From positions 1 to 34,676 of the forward strand of contig JAAYTB010000025.1 of assembly GCA_012523855.1 (NCBI GenBank): a stretch of 34,676 nucleotides of DNA. Reading direction: 5' to 3'. This document shows, one piece after another, positions 1 to 6,818 of this stretch. The translations under genes and the position numbers were made by a program. Every line of letters begins with the position of its first letter. Position 1 is the first letter of the stretch. Origin of the DNA: Clostridia bacterium (GTDB lineage Bacteria; Bacillota; Clostridia; Clostridiales; Clostridiaceae). The notes under the pieces were generated by a model. It saw only the letters and a program-made list of their open reading frames with translations. It ran no database searches and had not been told where the DNA came from.

Positions 1-249
1 TATTTTAGTGAAAAGTTAAAGGTTGAAGATATTCAAAATATCAACTATAAATTTGATATTATTAAGGAACTTTTGCCATACCTAATTAAAATGACACCAT
101 TAACATGGGGAAAGAATACTGAGAAGTTAGAACTTATATTTAAAAAAAATCTTTTAAATATAACTGTTGACCTAGTTGTAATAATTGGTAAGAAGAAGGA
201 GTCAACTAACAAATTCTTGGTAGATAAATCAATCAAATATATACAGTAA
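1..249 (+). CDS. RlmA-type 23S rRNA guanine-N1 methyltransferase, C-terminal end
   Basis: The window opens inside a reading frame that runs from base 1 to a TAA at 247-249, leaving 82 codons. The segment MTPLTWGKNTEKLELIF, followed by a short strand ending in VVIIGKK, resembles the end of the RlmA(I)/RlmA(II) family. Those SAM-dependent enzymes methylate a guanine in hairpin 35 of 23S rRNA. The catalytic SAM-binding part lies outside the window, so the assignment rests on the C-terminal signature only. The next gene starts 17 bases downstream behind a strong ribosome binding site, so the two were probably co-transcribed. Some RlmA(II) relatives confer macrolide resistance, which would fit a neighbouring exporter, but nothing here shows that activity. 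Confidence 0.6.
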   Translation, partial: YFSEKLKVEDIQNINYKFDIIKELLPYLIKMTPLTWGKNTEKLELIFKKNLLNITVDLVVIIGKKKESTNKFLVDKSIKYIQ

Positions 250-266
250 AGGAGGAGTAATTTAAG

Positions 267-884
267 ATGAACAATAATTGGAGAAAGAACATAATACTTT
301 TTTTAAGCAGTCAGACCATATCTCTCTTTGTCTTTTGTGGTATTTTCTTTTTCTTGGCAGCTCTAGTTTCCTTTTTAACTCCTCTCCAGGTCACCCGTAC
401 TTTTGGTGATGATGTTTGGAGGTTGGCAGCTATAGAAATTTCCTTCCCAATCGGTATGATGGCTGGTGGCATTATAATGGCCTCCTGGGGTGGCTTCAAG
501 AATAAGATTCATACTATGACCTTGTCTAGTGTTGCAATAGGAGTCTTTACCCTTGCCCTTGGATTGGTTCCTGTATTCTGGATATACTTGTTTTTCATGG
601 CCTTAGTTGGGCTGGTTATGCCAATGTTCAATACACCAGCAACAGTTTTATTACAGCAGAAGGTAGAGGCAGATTTTCTAGGCAGGGTATTTGGTGTTTT
701 AGGGATGATATCAAGCGCCATGATGCCTTTAGGAATGCTTGTGTTTGGTCCATTGGCTGATATAATTAGAATAGAATACATGCTAATAGGAACGGGCTTA
801 TTGTTGCTTATTCAAGGTTTATGTCTGCTAGCTAATAAAGCCTTGGTTGAGGCTGGTAAACCTGTTGATGATCTTGTAGAATAA
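267..884 (+). pseudogene. MFS exporter (MefA/TetA-like) with an in-frame deletion of its first half
   Basis: This open frame of 205 codons starts at ATG 267 behind GGAGGAG. Residues 1-17 (ending SSQTISLF) look like the start of a drug-type MFS exporter. From residue 18 on, the sequence matches the second half of the same kind of protein: a loop with TPLQVTRTFGDDVW, then membrane helices with GGFKNKIHTMTLSS and FLGRVFGVLGMISS. Family members are about 400-430 residues, so roughly 200 residues (helices 1-6 and the central loop) appear to be missing at one point near base 320. The frame is kept, so a half-transporter could still be made. Transport activity is unlikely unless half-proteins dimerise. 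I read it as a deletion derivative. An assembly collapse is the alternative. Confidence 0.7.
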
Positions 885-932
885 AGCAAAAAGAAGTAGC
901 TTACAAAAGGAAGAAAGAAAAATAGACATAAG

Positions 933-976
933 ATAATCCACTTTAAGGCTAACAAGCATTAAGGTGGATTATTTTG
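933..976 (+). terminator. Rho-independent terminator after the MFS gene
   Basis: A 14-bp stem (933-946 with 959-972, one G-U pair) and a 12-base loop are followed by a short T-rich stretch. It closes the rlmA/MFS unit. Confidence 0.75.
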
Positions 977-1068
977 ACTATATAAAAATTCACTGACGGA
1001 TTTACTTTATACGATTTACAGGAAATATATATATGAAAATAAAAGTTTACAGTATTTTTATAAAAAAA

Positions 1069-1091
1069 TGAACCGATGATTATATTAGGAC
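1069..1091 (+). promoter_or_regulatory. Possible ECF-type autoregulatory promoter
   Basis: TGAACC at 1069-1074 and GGAC at 1088-1091 are spaced roughly like the AAC and GTC-type elements used by ECF sigma factors, about 27 bases before the sigma gene. The match is weak and rests on eye inspection. Confidence 0.25.
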
Positions 1092-1117
1092 AATATATAA
1101 GTGAAAGGGGGATTTGA

Positions 1118-1648
1118 TTGGATAGAGATACCTTTGAACAGATAATGAATATTCATGGAAAAAATATATATGGATTTTGCTGCAGTTTAACCATGAATAA
1201 GGATTTAGCAGAGGATTTGTACCAGGAGACAATGCTCAAAGCTTTTGAAGTAAAGGATAGAATAAATGAAAAGGAAAACCCTCAGTCCTTTATAATATCT
1301 ATAGCCATCGGTAAGTGGAGAAATATGAAAAGAAAAGAAGGAAGAAGAAATCGTATTACTCCATTTGCCGAATACGATGAAAATAAGGAAGCTTATGGTC
1401 AAAGCAGTGAAAGTCTTGATAAAGGCCTATTAGAAAAGGAGCAGAGAGAAATTTTGGACAAGATATTTTGTGAAATGGACGAAAAGTATAAGATCCCCAT
1501 GCTCTTGTACTATAAGGAGAGATATGATTTAGAAACTATTGCAAAAGTATGTAAAAAACCCAAAGGTACAATAAAGAGCCGATTACATAAAGGAAGAGAA
1601 ATTGTAAGAGAAGGATTAAGGAAAAGGAGGTACTATGGTGAAGGATAA
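1118..1648 (+). CDS. ECF-like RNA polymerase sigma factor
   Basis: The product has 176 residues. Residues about 10-75 form sigma region 2, with an acidic DLAEDLYQETMLKAF helix. Residues about 115-170 form region 4, with a helix-turn-helix ending in KPKGTIKSRLHKGREIV, the usual ending of extracytoplasmic-function sigma factors. Initiation is at TTG 1118, placed by the GAAAGGGGG ribosome binding site at 1103-1111; no better ATG lies nearby. It overlaps the next gene by 14 bases, so translation is probably coupled. The following two membrane proteins would then be its sensor or anti-sigma partners. The inducing signal cannot be read from the sequence, but such operons usually answer cell-envelope stress. 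Confidence 0.85.
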   Translation: MDRDTFEQIMNIHGKNIYGFCCSLTMNKDLAEDLYQETMLKAFEVKDRINEKENPQSFIISIAIGKWRNMKRKEGRRNRITPFAEYDENKEAYGQSSESLDKGLLEKEQREILDKIFCEMDEKYKIPMLLYYKERYDLETIAKVCKKPKGTIKSRLHKGREIVREGLRKRRYYGEG

Positions 1649-1949
1649 TATTGATGATCTACTAACAGAATATTTGGCAAGGGAAGAGAGTCCTTCTACA
1701 GAGCTTGTTATGAGGGTTCAAGGAGCCATAGATAAGAAGGAAAGAGAATTAATATGGAAGCAGATCTGTATTAGCTCTCTATTTGTCCTGATATTTACTG
1801 CTCTAATATATTCATTTATCAGTATTTTTCTTGGTAGCCTAACAGCAAAAGTGATGCTCATAGGAGGATTTGCTTTCTCAGCTATAGGAAGCATACTCTT
1901 TATCTTTATAACAAAGAAAGAATTAATTTTAGAAGGAGGTAATCTGTAA
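1635..1949 (+). CDS. Small membrane protein, probable anti-sigma factor
   Basis: This 104-residue protein starts at ATG 1635 behind AAGGAGGT, inside the end of the sigma gene. Residues 1-40 are charged and cytoplasmic, with an LxxYLAREESPS segment and a helix predicted to contact sigma. Two hydrophobic segments follow (about 46-68 and 74-94), then a short charged tail. No zinc-binding HxxxCxxC motif is present, so it is not a ZAS-type anti-sigma. The role is inferred from size, topology and its translational overlap with a sigma factor gene; I do not recognise the family by sequence. Confidence 0.55.
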   Translation: MVKDNIDDLLTEYLAREESPSTELVMRVQGAIDKKERELIWKQICISSLFVLIFTALIYSFISIFLGSLTAKVMLIGGFAFSAIGSILFIFITKKELILEGGNL

Positions 1950-1950
1950 T

Positions 1951-2568
1951 ATGATTTTTTGGGTACTATTGGCCCTTGTAGTAGTTTCTCTTATAGGAAT
2001 ATTTGCTTTTATAGGCTTATGGGTATATAACGATGCTAAAAAAAGAGGAGAGAAGCCTTTAATATGGGTTTTAATTGCACTGTTTGTACCAAACTTCTTT
2101 GGCTTGATAATATACCTGTTAATAGGGAGAAAAGGTAAGCTTCAAGGCTTTAAAAACAAATTCAAAGTTCCTCTTATAGCCATGGTGGTAACTTTTGTAG
2201 TAAGTATATCCGCTTTTATCTCATATGTAGTCATTGCTAATGATATTCCTATTATTAGTGGTGTTTCTATAGGGATGGTGGAAAATAACATAGGAGATAA
2301 GTGGAAGATTTCCTTTAAGTCTTCTGGTAAAGAACTGAAAAGAAGTGTTAAATTCACCGAAGAAGAACTAGATAATTTTCATGTTTCCTCCTCTTGTGAA
2401 AAAGGTAGTGCCTTTTTATACCTTATGCAAAAGGATAAGGTTAAGGTTGTAGATCTAACTGATTTTGACGGTAAAGTTGATTTAAAAGACTTTGAAGCAG
2501 GTAAGGTTAAATTGATCATAATTAACCATGATGCAAAAAATGCAAAAGTTGATATTAGGTGGGAGTAA
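1951..2568 (+). CDS. PLDc_N-like membrane protein with an extracytoplasmic domain
   Basis: The gene begins one base after the previous stop, with GAAGGAGGT at 1932-1940. Residues 1-62 hold two membrane helices around a WVYNDAKKRGEKPLIW loop and end in GLIIYLLIGRKG. This is the pattern of the PLDc_N (phospholipase D nuclease N-terminal) membrane module, which lacks nuclease residues. A third helix (about 72-95) leads to an outside domain of about 110 residues rich in beta-strand. In other Firmicutes such proteins occur beside sigma/anti-sigma pairs and may act as envelope sensors. The outside domain is not recognised. Confidence 0.55.
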   Translation: MIFWVLLALVVVSLIGIFAFIGLWVYNDAKKRGEKPLIWVLIALFVPNFFGLIIYLLIGRKGKLQGFKNKFKVPLIAMVVTFVVSISAFISYVVIANDIPIISGVSIGMVENNIGDKWKISFKSSGKELKRSVKFTEEELDNFHVSSSCEKGSAFLYLMQKDKVKVVDLTDFDGKVDLKDFEAGKVKLIIINHDAKNAKVDIRWE

Positions 2569-2603
2569 CCTTCTGTTTCAACAAACTCTGACCTCTAACT
2601 TCT

Positions 2604-2629
2604 AAAAAGCTGCCTAGCAGCTTTTTTTT
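2604..2629 (+). terminator. Rho-independent terminator of the sigma operon
   Basis: An AAGCTGC / GCAGCTT stem (2607-2613 with 2617-2623) with a 3-base loop is followed by a run of eight T. Confidence 0.9.
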
Positions 2630-2781
2630 CTTTGTATTAAGGTAAGGGCTATGTACCCTTGCTGTGAGAACTGACTTGTTAGTATAGGTCGAAGTGAGTT
2701 ATGTCTTGTAAAGATCTCCTAACTATATTTATAAAGTAATAAATAGGATTTCTAGAGTGACAACTCAATAAAATAACAATA

Positions 2782-3003
2782 TTGATAAAAATAAGCTTAT
2801 ATGAAAAATTAATTAAAGAACATATGGAAAAATTGGAGGATTATAAAGCTAATCCATACAAATACGATAATAAAGGCATACTGAAAAATGCACCTAACGA
2901 TGAAGTGAGGCAAAACATAATTGATGGAAGAATCAAGGCTTTAGAAAAGCAAATTAAAAAACAACAGGGAGAATTAAAAAAGATAATTGAATTGCTAGAT
3001 TAA
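2782..3003 (+). pseudogene. Polymorphic toxin C-terminal tail (orphan fragment)
   Basis: This is an open stretch of about 74 codons with no ribosome binding site; the only candidate start is TTG 2782, and the frame is closed upstream by TGA at 2758. The translated piece is a lysine-rich helical segment containing YDNKGILKNAP and RQNIIDGRIKALEKQI. That pattern recurs at the extreme C-terminus of Rhs/CdiA/WXG-type polymorphic toxins. The secretion and repeat portions are absent. The immunity-like gene follows 17 bases later, the normal toxin-immunity order. I take it as a displaced toxin tip kept beside its immunity gene. Whether it is still toxic cannot be told. Confidence 0.5.
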
Positions 3004-3020
3004 TGTAAGGAGGTAGCGAC

Positions 3021-3326
3021 GTGATTATAGATGTTAACGAACTTGGGAGTGCTTTAAATGAATTAATTAATAAGTGCAATAAAAGTAATATTAGATTTAT
3101 AGAGACTACTGAAGATTACTTTTGGTATATTGATACTGAAGACAGTTTTGATTTGGAGCAAGAACCACAAGGATTATGCGTTGGTTCGATTTGTGAGGAT
3201 TATGAAGAGTTAAGGAAATTAACACGAAAGTTAAGAGAACCAAACATTCTTGATTTTGAAAGATGTGCAAATATTTTAAAGGCATTAAGTGAAAGTATTA
3301 ATAAATCTAAAGACAATATAAGTTAA
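3021..3326 (+). CDS. Probable immunity protein of the orphan toxin tail
   Basis: This 101-residue soluble, acidic protein starts at GTG 3021 behind a very good AAGGAGG at 3006-3012. Features are FWYIDTEDSFD, a CVGSICEDYEELRKL block and a final helix ILKALSESI. Small acidic proteins with this layout commonly follow polymorphic toxin tails and neutralise the cognate toxin in the cytoplasm. The last 10-14 codons overlap, on the opposite strand, the 3' end of the IS110-type transposase. The final residues may therefore come from the insertion junction. No named immunity family is claimed. Confidence 0.5.
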   Translation: MIIDVNELGSALNELINKCNKSNIRFIETTEDYFWYIDTEDSFDLEQEPQGLCVGSICEDYEELRKLTRKLREPNILDFERCANILKALSESINKSKDNIS

Positions 3327-4439
3327 CTTACGTGCGACAGCACCTACTGCAGTTAAATGATGCTTCCCTTCATTACGTTTTTTGTTATAATATTCATTAA
3401 GTACAGGATCATATAAAACAGCATTTGAAGCAGCTAGAAATAGAGCTCTTCTTAAGTAAGGAGAACCCCGTTTAGACATTTTATTATTATTGGCTAGAAA
3501 CTGTCCAGATTGCTTCACAGTTGGATCTATGCCAGCGTAAGCTACGAGACTAGAAGCATCTTTAAATATTTTAATATCTCCAATTTCACTGAGTATAGCT
3601 GCTGCTGTAACAGAACCAATGCCTGGGAGTGAGGTCAAGTGGCAATCAAATTCCTTATAATAAGAGTCAATTTTTTCATCAAGGTCTTTAATTTGAATCT
3701 CTAGAAATACTACCTGGTCAATAAGCTGCTTTAACTGAAATTTAAAAGCATCCTGAGCTATTTTAATACCAAAGGTATTCTTAGCGGCTTCATGTATTTT
3801 CTCTGCTTTGTCGTAGCCAAGTTGGCCACGGCTTAGCTTTTTTAATATAGATGCTAATTCAGCGATATCAATAGACAACAAATCTTCAGGAGTTTGATAC
3901 TCTTCTAAAAGCTTCTTTGAGGAAGTGCCCCAAGTATCAGAAAATAACTTCTCGTATTCAGGAAACACTTGATCTAGTACAGTTATAATCTTACACTTAA
4001 GTTGACCAATCTCGCAGGACAGGTAGCTTCTATACCGGCATAGTTGTCTTAATGCAAGGACTTTTTCATCAGCAAGCTTAGTGTTAGTATATTTGCCAAA
4101 GCGTATGACTTCAGCAATGATGAAGGAATCTTTAGTATCATTTTTAGTCTGTCTTATATAAAGGTTTCTAAAGCTATCAGACTGAATTGGATTGATTACA
4201 TTAACAGTATACCCCTTGCCTAATAGAAAAGAATAGAGAGAAAGCCAATAATGGCCGGTAGCCTCTAGGCCAAATATAACTTCAGAATTACCAATATTCT
4301 TAGCAATATGTTCAATAAGTTTATCAGCTCCATTGTGGGAGTTACTAAACTTAATAGATTTGCCTATAATTGTACCCTTGTCATCTATAATTGTTGCTTC
4401 ATGATTATTCTTACCAATATCAATACCTACAATATACAT
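3285..4439 (-). CDS. IS110-family DEDD transposase, C-terminally truncated
   Basis: The product has 384 residues and reads from ATG 4439. It contains the RuvC-like DEDD domain (GIDIGKNNHEA near the start, GLEATGHYW, then KNDTKDSFIIAEV). It also has the C-terminal Tnp domain with PGIGSVTAAAILSEIGD, YAGIDPTVKQSGQF and the serine-bearing MSKRGSPYLRRAL. Family members usually run about 15-20 residues past GAVARKLTYI; here the sequence diverges after TYI and ends early in flanking immunity-gene DNA. These recombinases insert without terminal inverted repeats, guided by a bridge RNA. The tail loss and the very short flanks make mobility doubtful. Confidence 0.85.
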   Translation of the reverse strand: MYIVGIDIGKNNHEATIIDDKGTIIGKSIKFSNSHNGADKLIEHIAKNIGNSEVIFGLEATGHYWLSLYSFLLGKGYTVNVINPIQSDSFRNLYIRQTKNDTKDSFIIAEVIRFGKYTNTKLADEKVLALRQLCRYRSYLSCEIGQLKCKIITVLDQVFPEYEKLFSDTWGTSSKKLLEEYQTPEDLLSIDIAELASILKKLSRGQLGYDKAEKIHEAAKNTFGIKIAQDAFKFQLKQLIDQVVFLEIQIKDLDEKIDSYYKEFDCHLTSLPGIGSVTAAAILSEIGDIKIFKDASSLVAYAGIDPTVKQSGQFLANNNKMSKRGSPYLRRALFLAASNAVLYDPVLNEYYNKKRNEGKHHLTAVGAVARKLTYIVFRFINTFT

Positions 4440-4465
4440 AGCAGCACCTCACAATATCTTTAGAA
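3317..4465. mobile_element. Truncated IS110-type insertion in a toxin-immunity locus
   Basis: The boundaries are estimates, set where transposase-like sequence gives way to immunity-like sequence on the left and toxin-like sequence on the right. On the 5' side of the transposase only some 25-50 bases separate its ATG from the toxin fragment. IS110-group elements normally carry a noncoding stretch of about 150-250 bases there, encoding the bridge RNA. No inverted repeats or clear target duplication were seen. The element appears to be a relic. Confidence 0.5.
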
Positions 4466-4756
4466 GGTTATCATACCAGGGGGTAAGAAAAGCTGAAAGA
4501 TTAATTCCAGGAACCCCAGGAGTAGTTACTGGAGGTGATTCAACTAAACTTGGTAAAAATATAATGGAATCAATGGGATTAAAAAGGTCAACTAAATAAA
4601 ATGGATATAAATCAAAGTGTGGAAGTACTTCAAAAACAAGTATTTGACTTGCAGAATGATTTAAGAAAGCTACAAGAAAGTGGTTTACCATTGTATCCAA
4701 GTCAAGGAGCAACGGTAGACTTGTGGGAAAGAAGTTTAAGTAGAATTAGAAAGTAA
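4442..4756 (+). pseudogene. AHH-type polymorphic toxin with its nuclease core deleted
   Basis: Two pieces of one protein lie in different frames. The first, ending at TAA 4597, carries PGTPGVVTGGDSTKLGKN and MESMGLKRSTK, the lead-in to AHH-type (HNH-superfamily) toxin domains. The second, from ATG 4601 to TAA 4754, carries VFDLQNDLRKLQESGLP and LYPSQGATVDLWERSL, which normally lies after the nuclease core. The AHH/QHIIP core of roughly 70-100 residues that should separate them is absent, and the frame changes at the join near 4595-4605. The upstream side runs into the IS110 relic. The DUF4274-like immunity gene follows 19 bases later. Family recognition is from memory of the flanking motifs, so it is likely but not certain. 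Confidence 0.6.
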
Positions 4757-4775
4757 TAATTAAGGAGGATTTTAA

Positions 4776-5231
4776 ATGGATAAGTCTAAAAAGGAATATG
4801 TATATAAATTGCTCTATAGTAAAAATAGGAAAGATACTATAGATGAGATTAAAAGTATAACAGATTTTACGTTATTGCATATAATAGCAGGAAATTATAA
4901 CTGGGATAATGGTTTTGAGATTCCATATAGTATAATAAATAATAAGAATTGTGATTTAGGGACTGCTTTAATGATTTTTTATGACGCTGATGGATATAGA
5001 GCTTTAGAGAATAAGGAAGAACTAAAGAATCCTAATTTAAAAGAGTGGGCTAACTTTATTTCAAAAATAGGGGAGAAAATTATAAATAATGAATTTAAAG
5101 TAAATCACATTAAGTTTATTCCTCCATTAACAAAGGTTCAAATTTTTAAATTAAAGAAGAATAATCCTAGTATAACTAAGGTATTTATAGAAGAAACTGA
5201 TGGCTGTGTAGTAGAGATACCCATTATTTAA
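4776..5231 (+). CDS. DUF4274-like immunity protein
   Basis: This 151-residue cytoplasmic protein starts at ATG 4776 behind TAAGGAGG (4761-4768). The segments LLHIIAGNYNWDNGFEIP and NCDLGTALMIFYDADGY, with a later KFIPPLTKVQIFKLKK, are the hallmarks of DUF4274 proteins. These are found as immunity partners of polymorphic toxins. The position directly after the AHH-toxin remnant supports this. It is intact although its toxin is not, which is common: immunity genes are kept as protection against kin strains. The last codons run directly into noncoding DNA. Confidence 0.7.
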   Translation: MDKSKKEYVYKLLYSKNRKDTIDEIKSITDFTLLHIIAGNYNWDNGFEIPYSIINNKNCDLGTALMIFYDADGYRALENKEELKNPNLKEWANFISKIGEKIINNEFKVNHIKFIPPLTKVQIFKLKKNNPSITKVFIEETDGCVVEIPII

Positions 5232-5305
5232 TAGTGAATGCATAATTATTATTATGCAGTATGATGTAACTAAATGAGAAAGTAAATATAAAGTAATAAA
5301 AGCAT

Positions 5306-5383
5306 AAGAGCCAATACTTTAAAAAATAAGGTAACCTCAAAAAGTCTAACATTTGGGGTCGCCGCAAAGAAGGGTTGGCTCTT
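5306..5383 (+). other. Structured element with nested stems
   Basis: AAGAGCCAA at 5306-5314 pairs with TTGGCTCTT at 5375-5383, which runs into a short T stretch. Inside, CCTCAAA pairs with TTTGGGG. The outer stem could act as a terminator with a long structured loop, or it could be the folded end of a repeat. It does not match a riboswitch class that I know. Confidence 0.3.
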
Positions 5384-5491
5384 TTACTATTTAAAAAAGC
5401 AAATATATTAAAGGATGAATGGAAGGATAAATTTATCAACTGGTTACTATTGTCAATCCTTATAATCAATTTAGTAGAGAGGAGGCCTATT

Positions 5492-5619
5492 ATGTATTTT
5501 AAAGATTATTCTGAACCGTATATAGACTTATAATTAGATTTGAAGTTTATGGAAAAGGTATTATAATAAGATTAGAGCTATTTGTTCTACAATTCCCAAT
5601 TAATTTTTCTTGTTTCTAG
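5492..5619 (+). pseudogene. Small frameshifted ORF with good RBS, possible immunity remnant
   Basis: AGAGGAGG at 5478-5485 precedes ATG 5492. The frame reads MYFKDYSEPYID and then stops at about 5533. One frame over, it continues with plausible protein sequence (RFEVYGKGIIIRLELF) to TAG 5617. One base gained or lost would join them into about 42 codons. The family is unknown; the position after a toxin-like tail suggests an immunity remnant. Confidence 0.25.
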
Positions 5620-5875
5620 GAGGTATATTTTATATAATCAGTTTAGTATGTTTTTTTATAAGGGTACTATGGAAGAAAAAATGATTTAGGAAATGTTCAA
5701 GAGAGATTTCCACTAAATTATAGTTTCTTGAAAGGGGGAGGAGTTGGACTAGTAAAAGGTCTCTTGAAAAATTTAGAGATTATATGGATTAATAATAAAT
5801 CTTAAATATACTAAAGTAATTTATATTAAGTGAGCAAATGCTTGGGAAAGTAATAAATAAAGAAAAGGTGATTAA

Positions 5876-6724
5876 ATGGACACTATACTATTAGTAATAA
5901 AGTCAATAATAATTGGTATTGTGGAAGGTTTGACAGAGTTCCTGCCTGTATCCTCCACTGGTCATATGATTATTGTTCAAAATCTAATAAACTTCCAAGG
6001 TGAAACTCCAAATTTTGTTGAGATGTATACATATGTAATACAGCTTGGAGCTATATTAGCAGTAGTTATTCTTTACTGGAAAAAGATTAAGGATACACTT
6101 GTTAATTTCTTTCCGCAGAAGGTTGGCTATGAAAAATCCGGTTTTAAGTTTTGGTTAATGATAGTTGTTGCTTGTATTCCTGGAGGTATTCTAGGTATAC
6201 TGTTTGATGACTTGGCAGAAGAATACTTATTTGCACCAGTACCAGTAGCAATAACCTTATTTCTAGGCGGTATTTGGATGATCTATGCAGAGAAGAGATT
6301 TAAGACTCAAGGTTCTGGAGATAGAGAATTAAATATTACAGCAAAGCAGGCTTTCATAATTGGATTGTTCCAGTGCCTAGCAATAATTCCTGGAATGTCA
6401 CGTTCAGCTTCAACAATTATTGGTGGATGGGTAGTAGGTCTTACTACAGTAGCAGCTGCTGAATTTTCATTCTTCTTGGCTATTCCTGTTATGGTAGGAA
6501 TGAGTTTCTTGAAGCTGGTAAAAATGGGTGGTTTATTTATGCTAACTTCTGGAGAAATCATCACCCTTGCAGTAGGCTTTGTAGTTTCCTTTATAGTAGC
6601 TTTAGTAGTAATAGATAAGTTTATCGCATACTTAAACAAGAAACCAATGAAGGCCTTTGCTGTATATAGAATGATATTTGCAGTAATAGTATTAGTAACA
6701 GGTTATCTTGGAGTATTCCGTTAA
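5876..6724 (+). CDS. uppP: Undecaprenyl-diphosphate phosphatase (UppP/BacA)
   Basis: This integral membrane enzyme removes a phosphate from undecaprenyl pyrophosphate, recycling the lipid carrier for peptidoglycan and wall polymers; overproduction gives bacitracin resistance. The 282-residue length is typical. The first catalytic motif is EGLTEFLPVSSTGH (residues 17-30: Glu17, Glu21, Ser27, His30). The second is PGMSRSAST (172-180, with Arg176). There are about eight hydrophobic helices. Start ATG 5876 follows AAAAGGTG. It stands alone between the toxin graveyard and a strong bidirectional terminator. Confidence 0.96.
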   Translation: MDTILLVIKSIIIGIVEGLTEFLPVSSTGHMIIVQNLINFQGETPNFVEMYTYVIQLGAILAVVILYWKKIKDTLVNFFPQKVGYEKSGFKFWLMIVVACIPGGILGILFDDLAEEYLFAPVPVAITLFLGGIWMIYAEKRFKTQGSGDRELNITAKQAFIIGLFQCLAIIPGMSRSASTIIGGWVVGLTTVAAAEFSFFLAIPVMVGMSFLKLVKMGGLFMLTSGEIITLAVGFVVSFIVALVVIDKFIAYLNKKPMKAFAVYRMIFAVIVLVTGYLGVFR

Positions 6725-6730
6725 AGGATT

Positions 6731-6771
6731 AAGAGGGTTGTACTAAGTGAATTTAGTACAACCCTCTTTTT
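6731..6771. terminator. Bidirectional terminator between uppP and the ABC exporter
   Basis: A perfect 15-bp stem (6731-6745 with 6754-6768) with an 8-base loop has T-rich bases on both outer sides. It can serve uppP on plus and the exporter operon on minus. Confidence 0.92.
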
Positions 6772-6818
6772 AGTGAAATTTATTCTTGCTTTACTTTGCT
6801 AAGCTATAAGGAAACTTG

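Larger units (their letters stand above)
5232..5875. other. Gene-poor stretch with decayed small reading frames
   Basis: No intact gene is visible in these 644 bases. They hold a foldable element (5306-5383), a frameshifted small frame (5492-5619) and a third coding-like fragment. That last piece is open on the plus strand to TAA 5803-5805, with the text LGNVQERFPLNYSFLKGGG. A further short frame ending at about 5501 reads LVTIVNPYNQFSREEAYYVF just before the ribosome binding site of the 5492 frame, which resembles a toxin tip overlapping an immunity start. Taken together it looks like a continuation of the toxin-immunity graveyard. None of these pieces is assigned to a family. Confidence 0.35.

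Noticed and set aside
2640..2781. Possible tRNA or rRNA fragment
   Set aside because: No cloverleaf or conserved T-loop could be formed.
3285..3326. Overlap between the 3021 immunity gene and the 3285 transposase as a designed antisense pair
   Set aside because: It is better explained by an insertion boundary: transposase-like sequence ends at about 3317.
4449..4712. Minus-strand 87-codon frame
   Set aside because: It is the shadow of the AHH toxin remnant, which reads as protein on plus.
5224..5469. Minus-strand 81-codon frame
   Set aside because: No ribosome binding site and no protein-like pattern; it is antisense to a foldable noncoding element.
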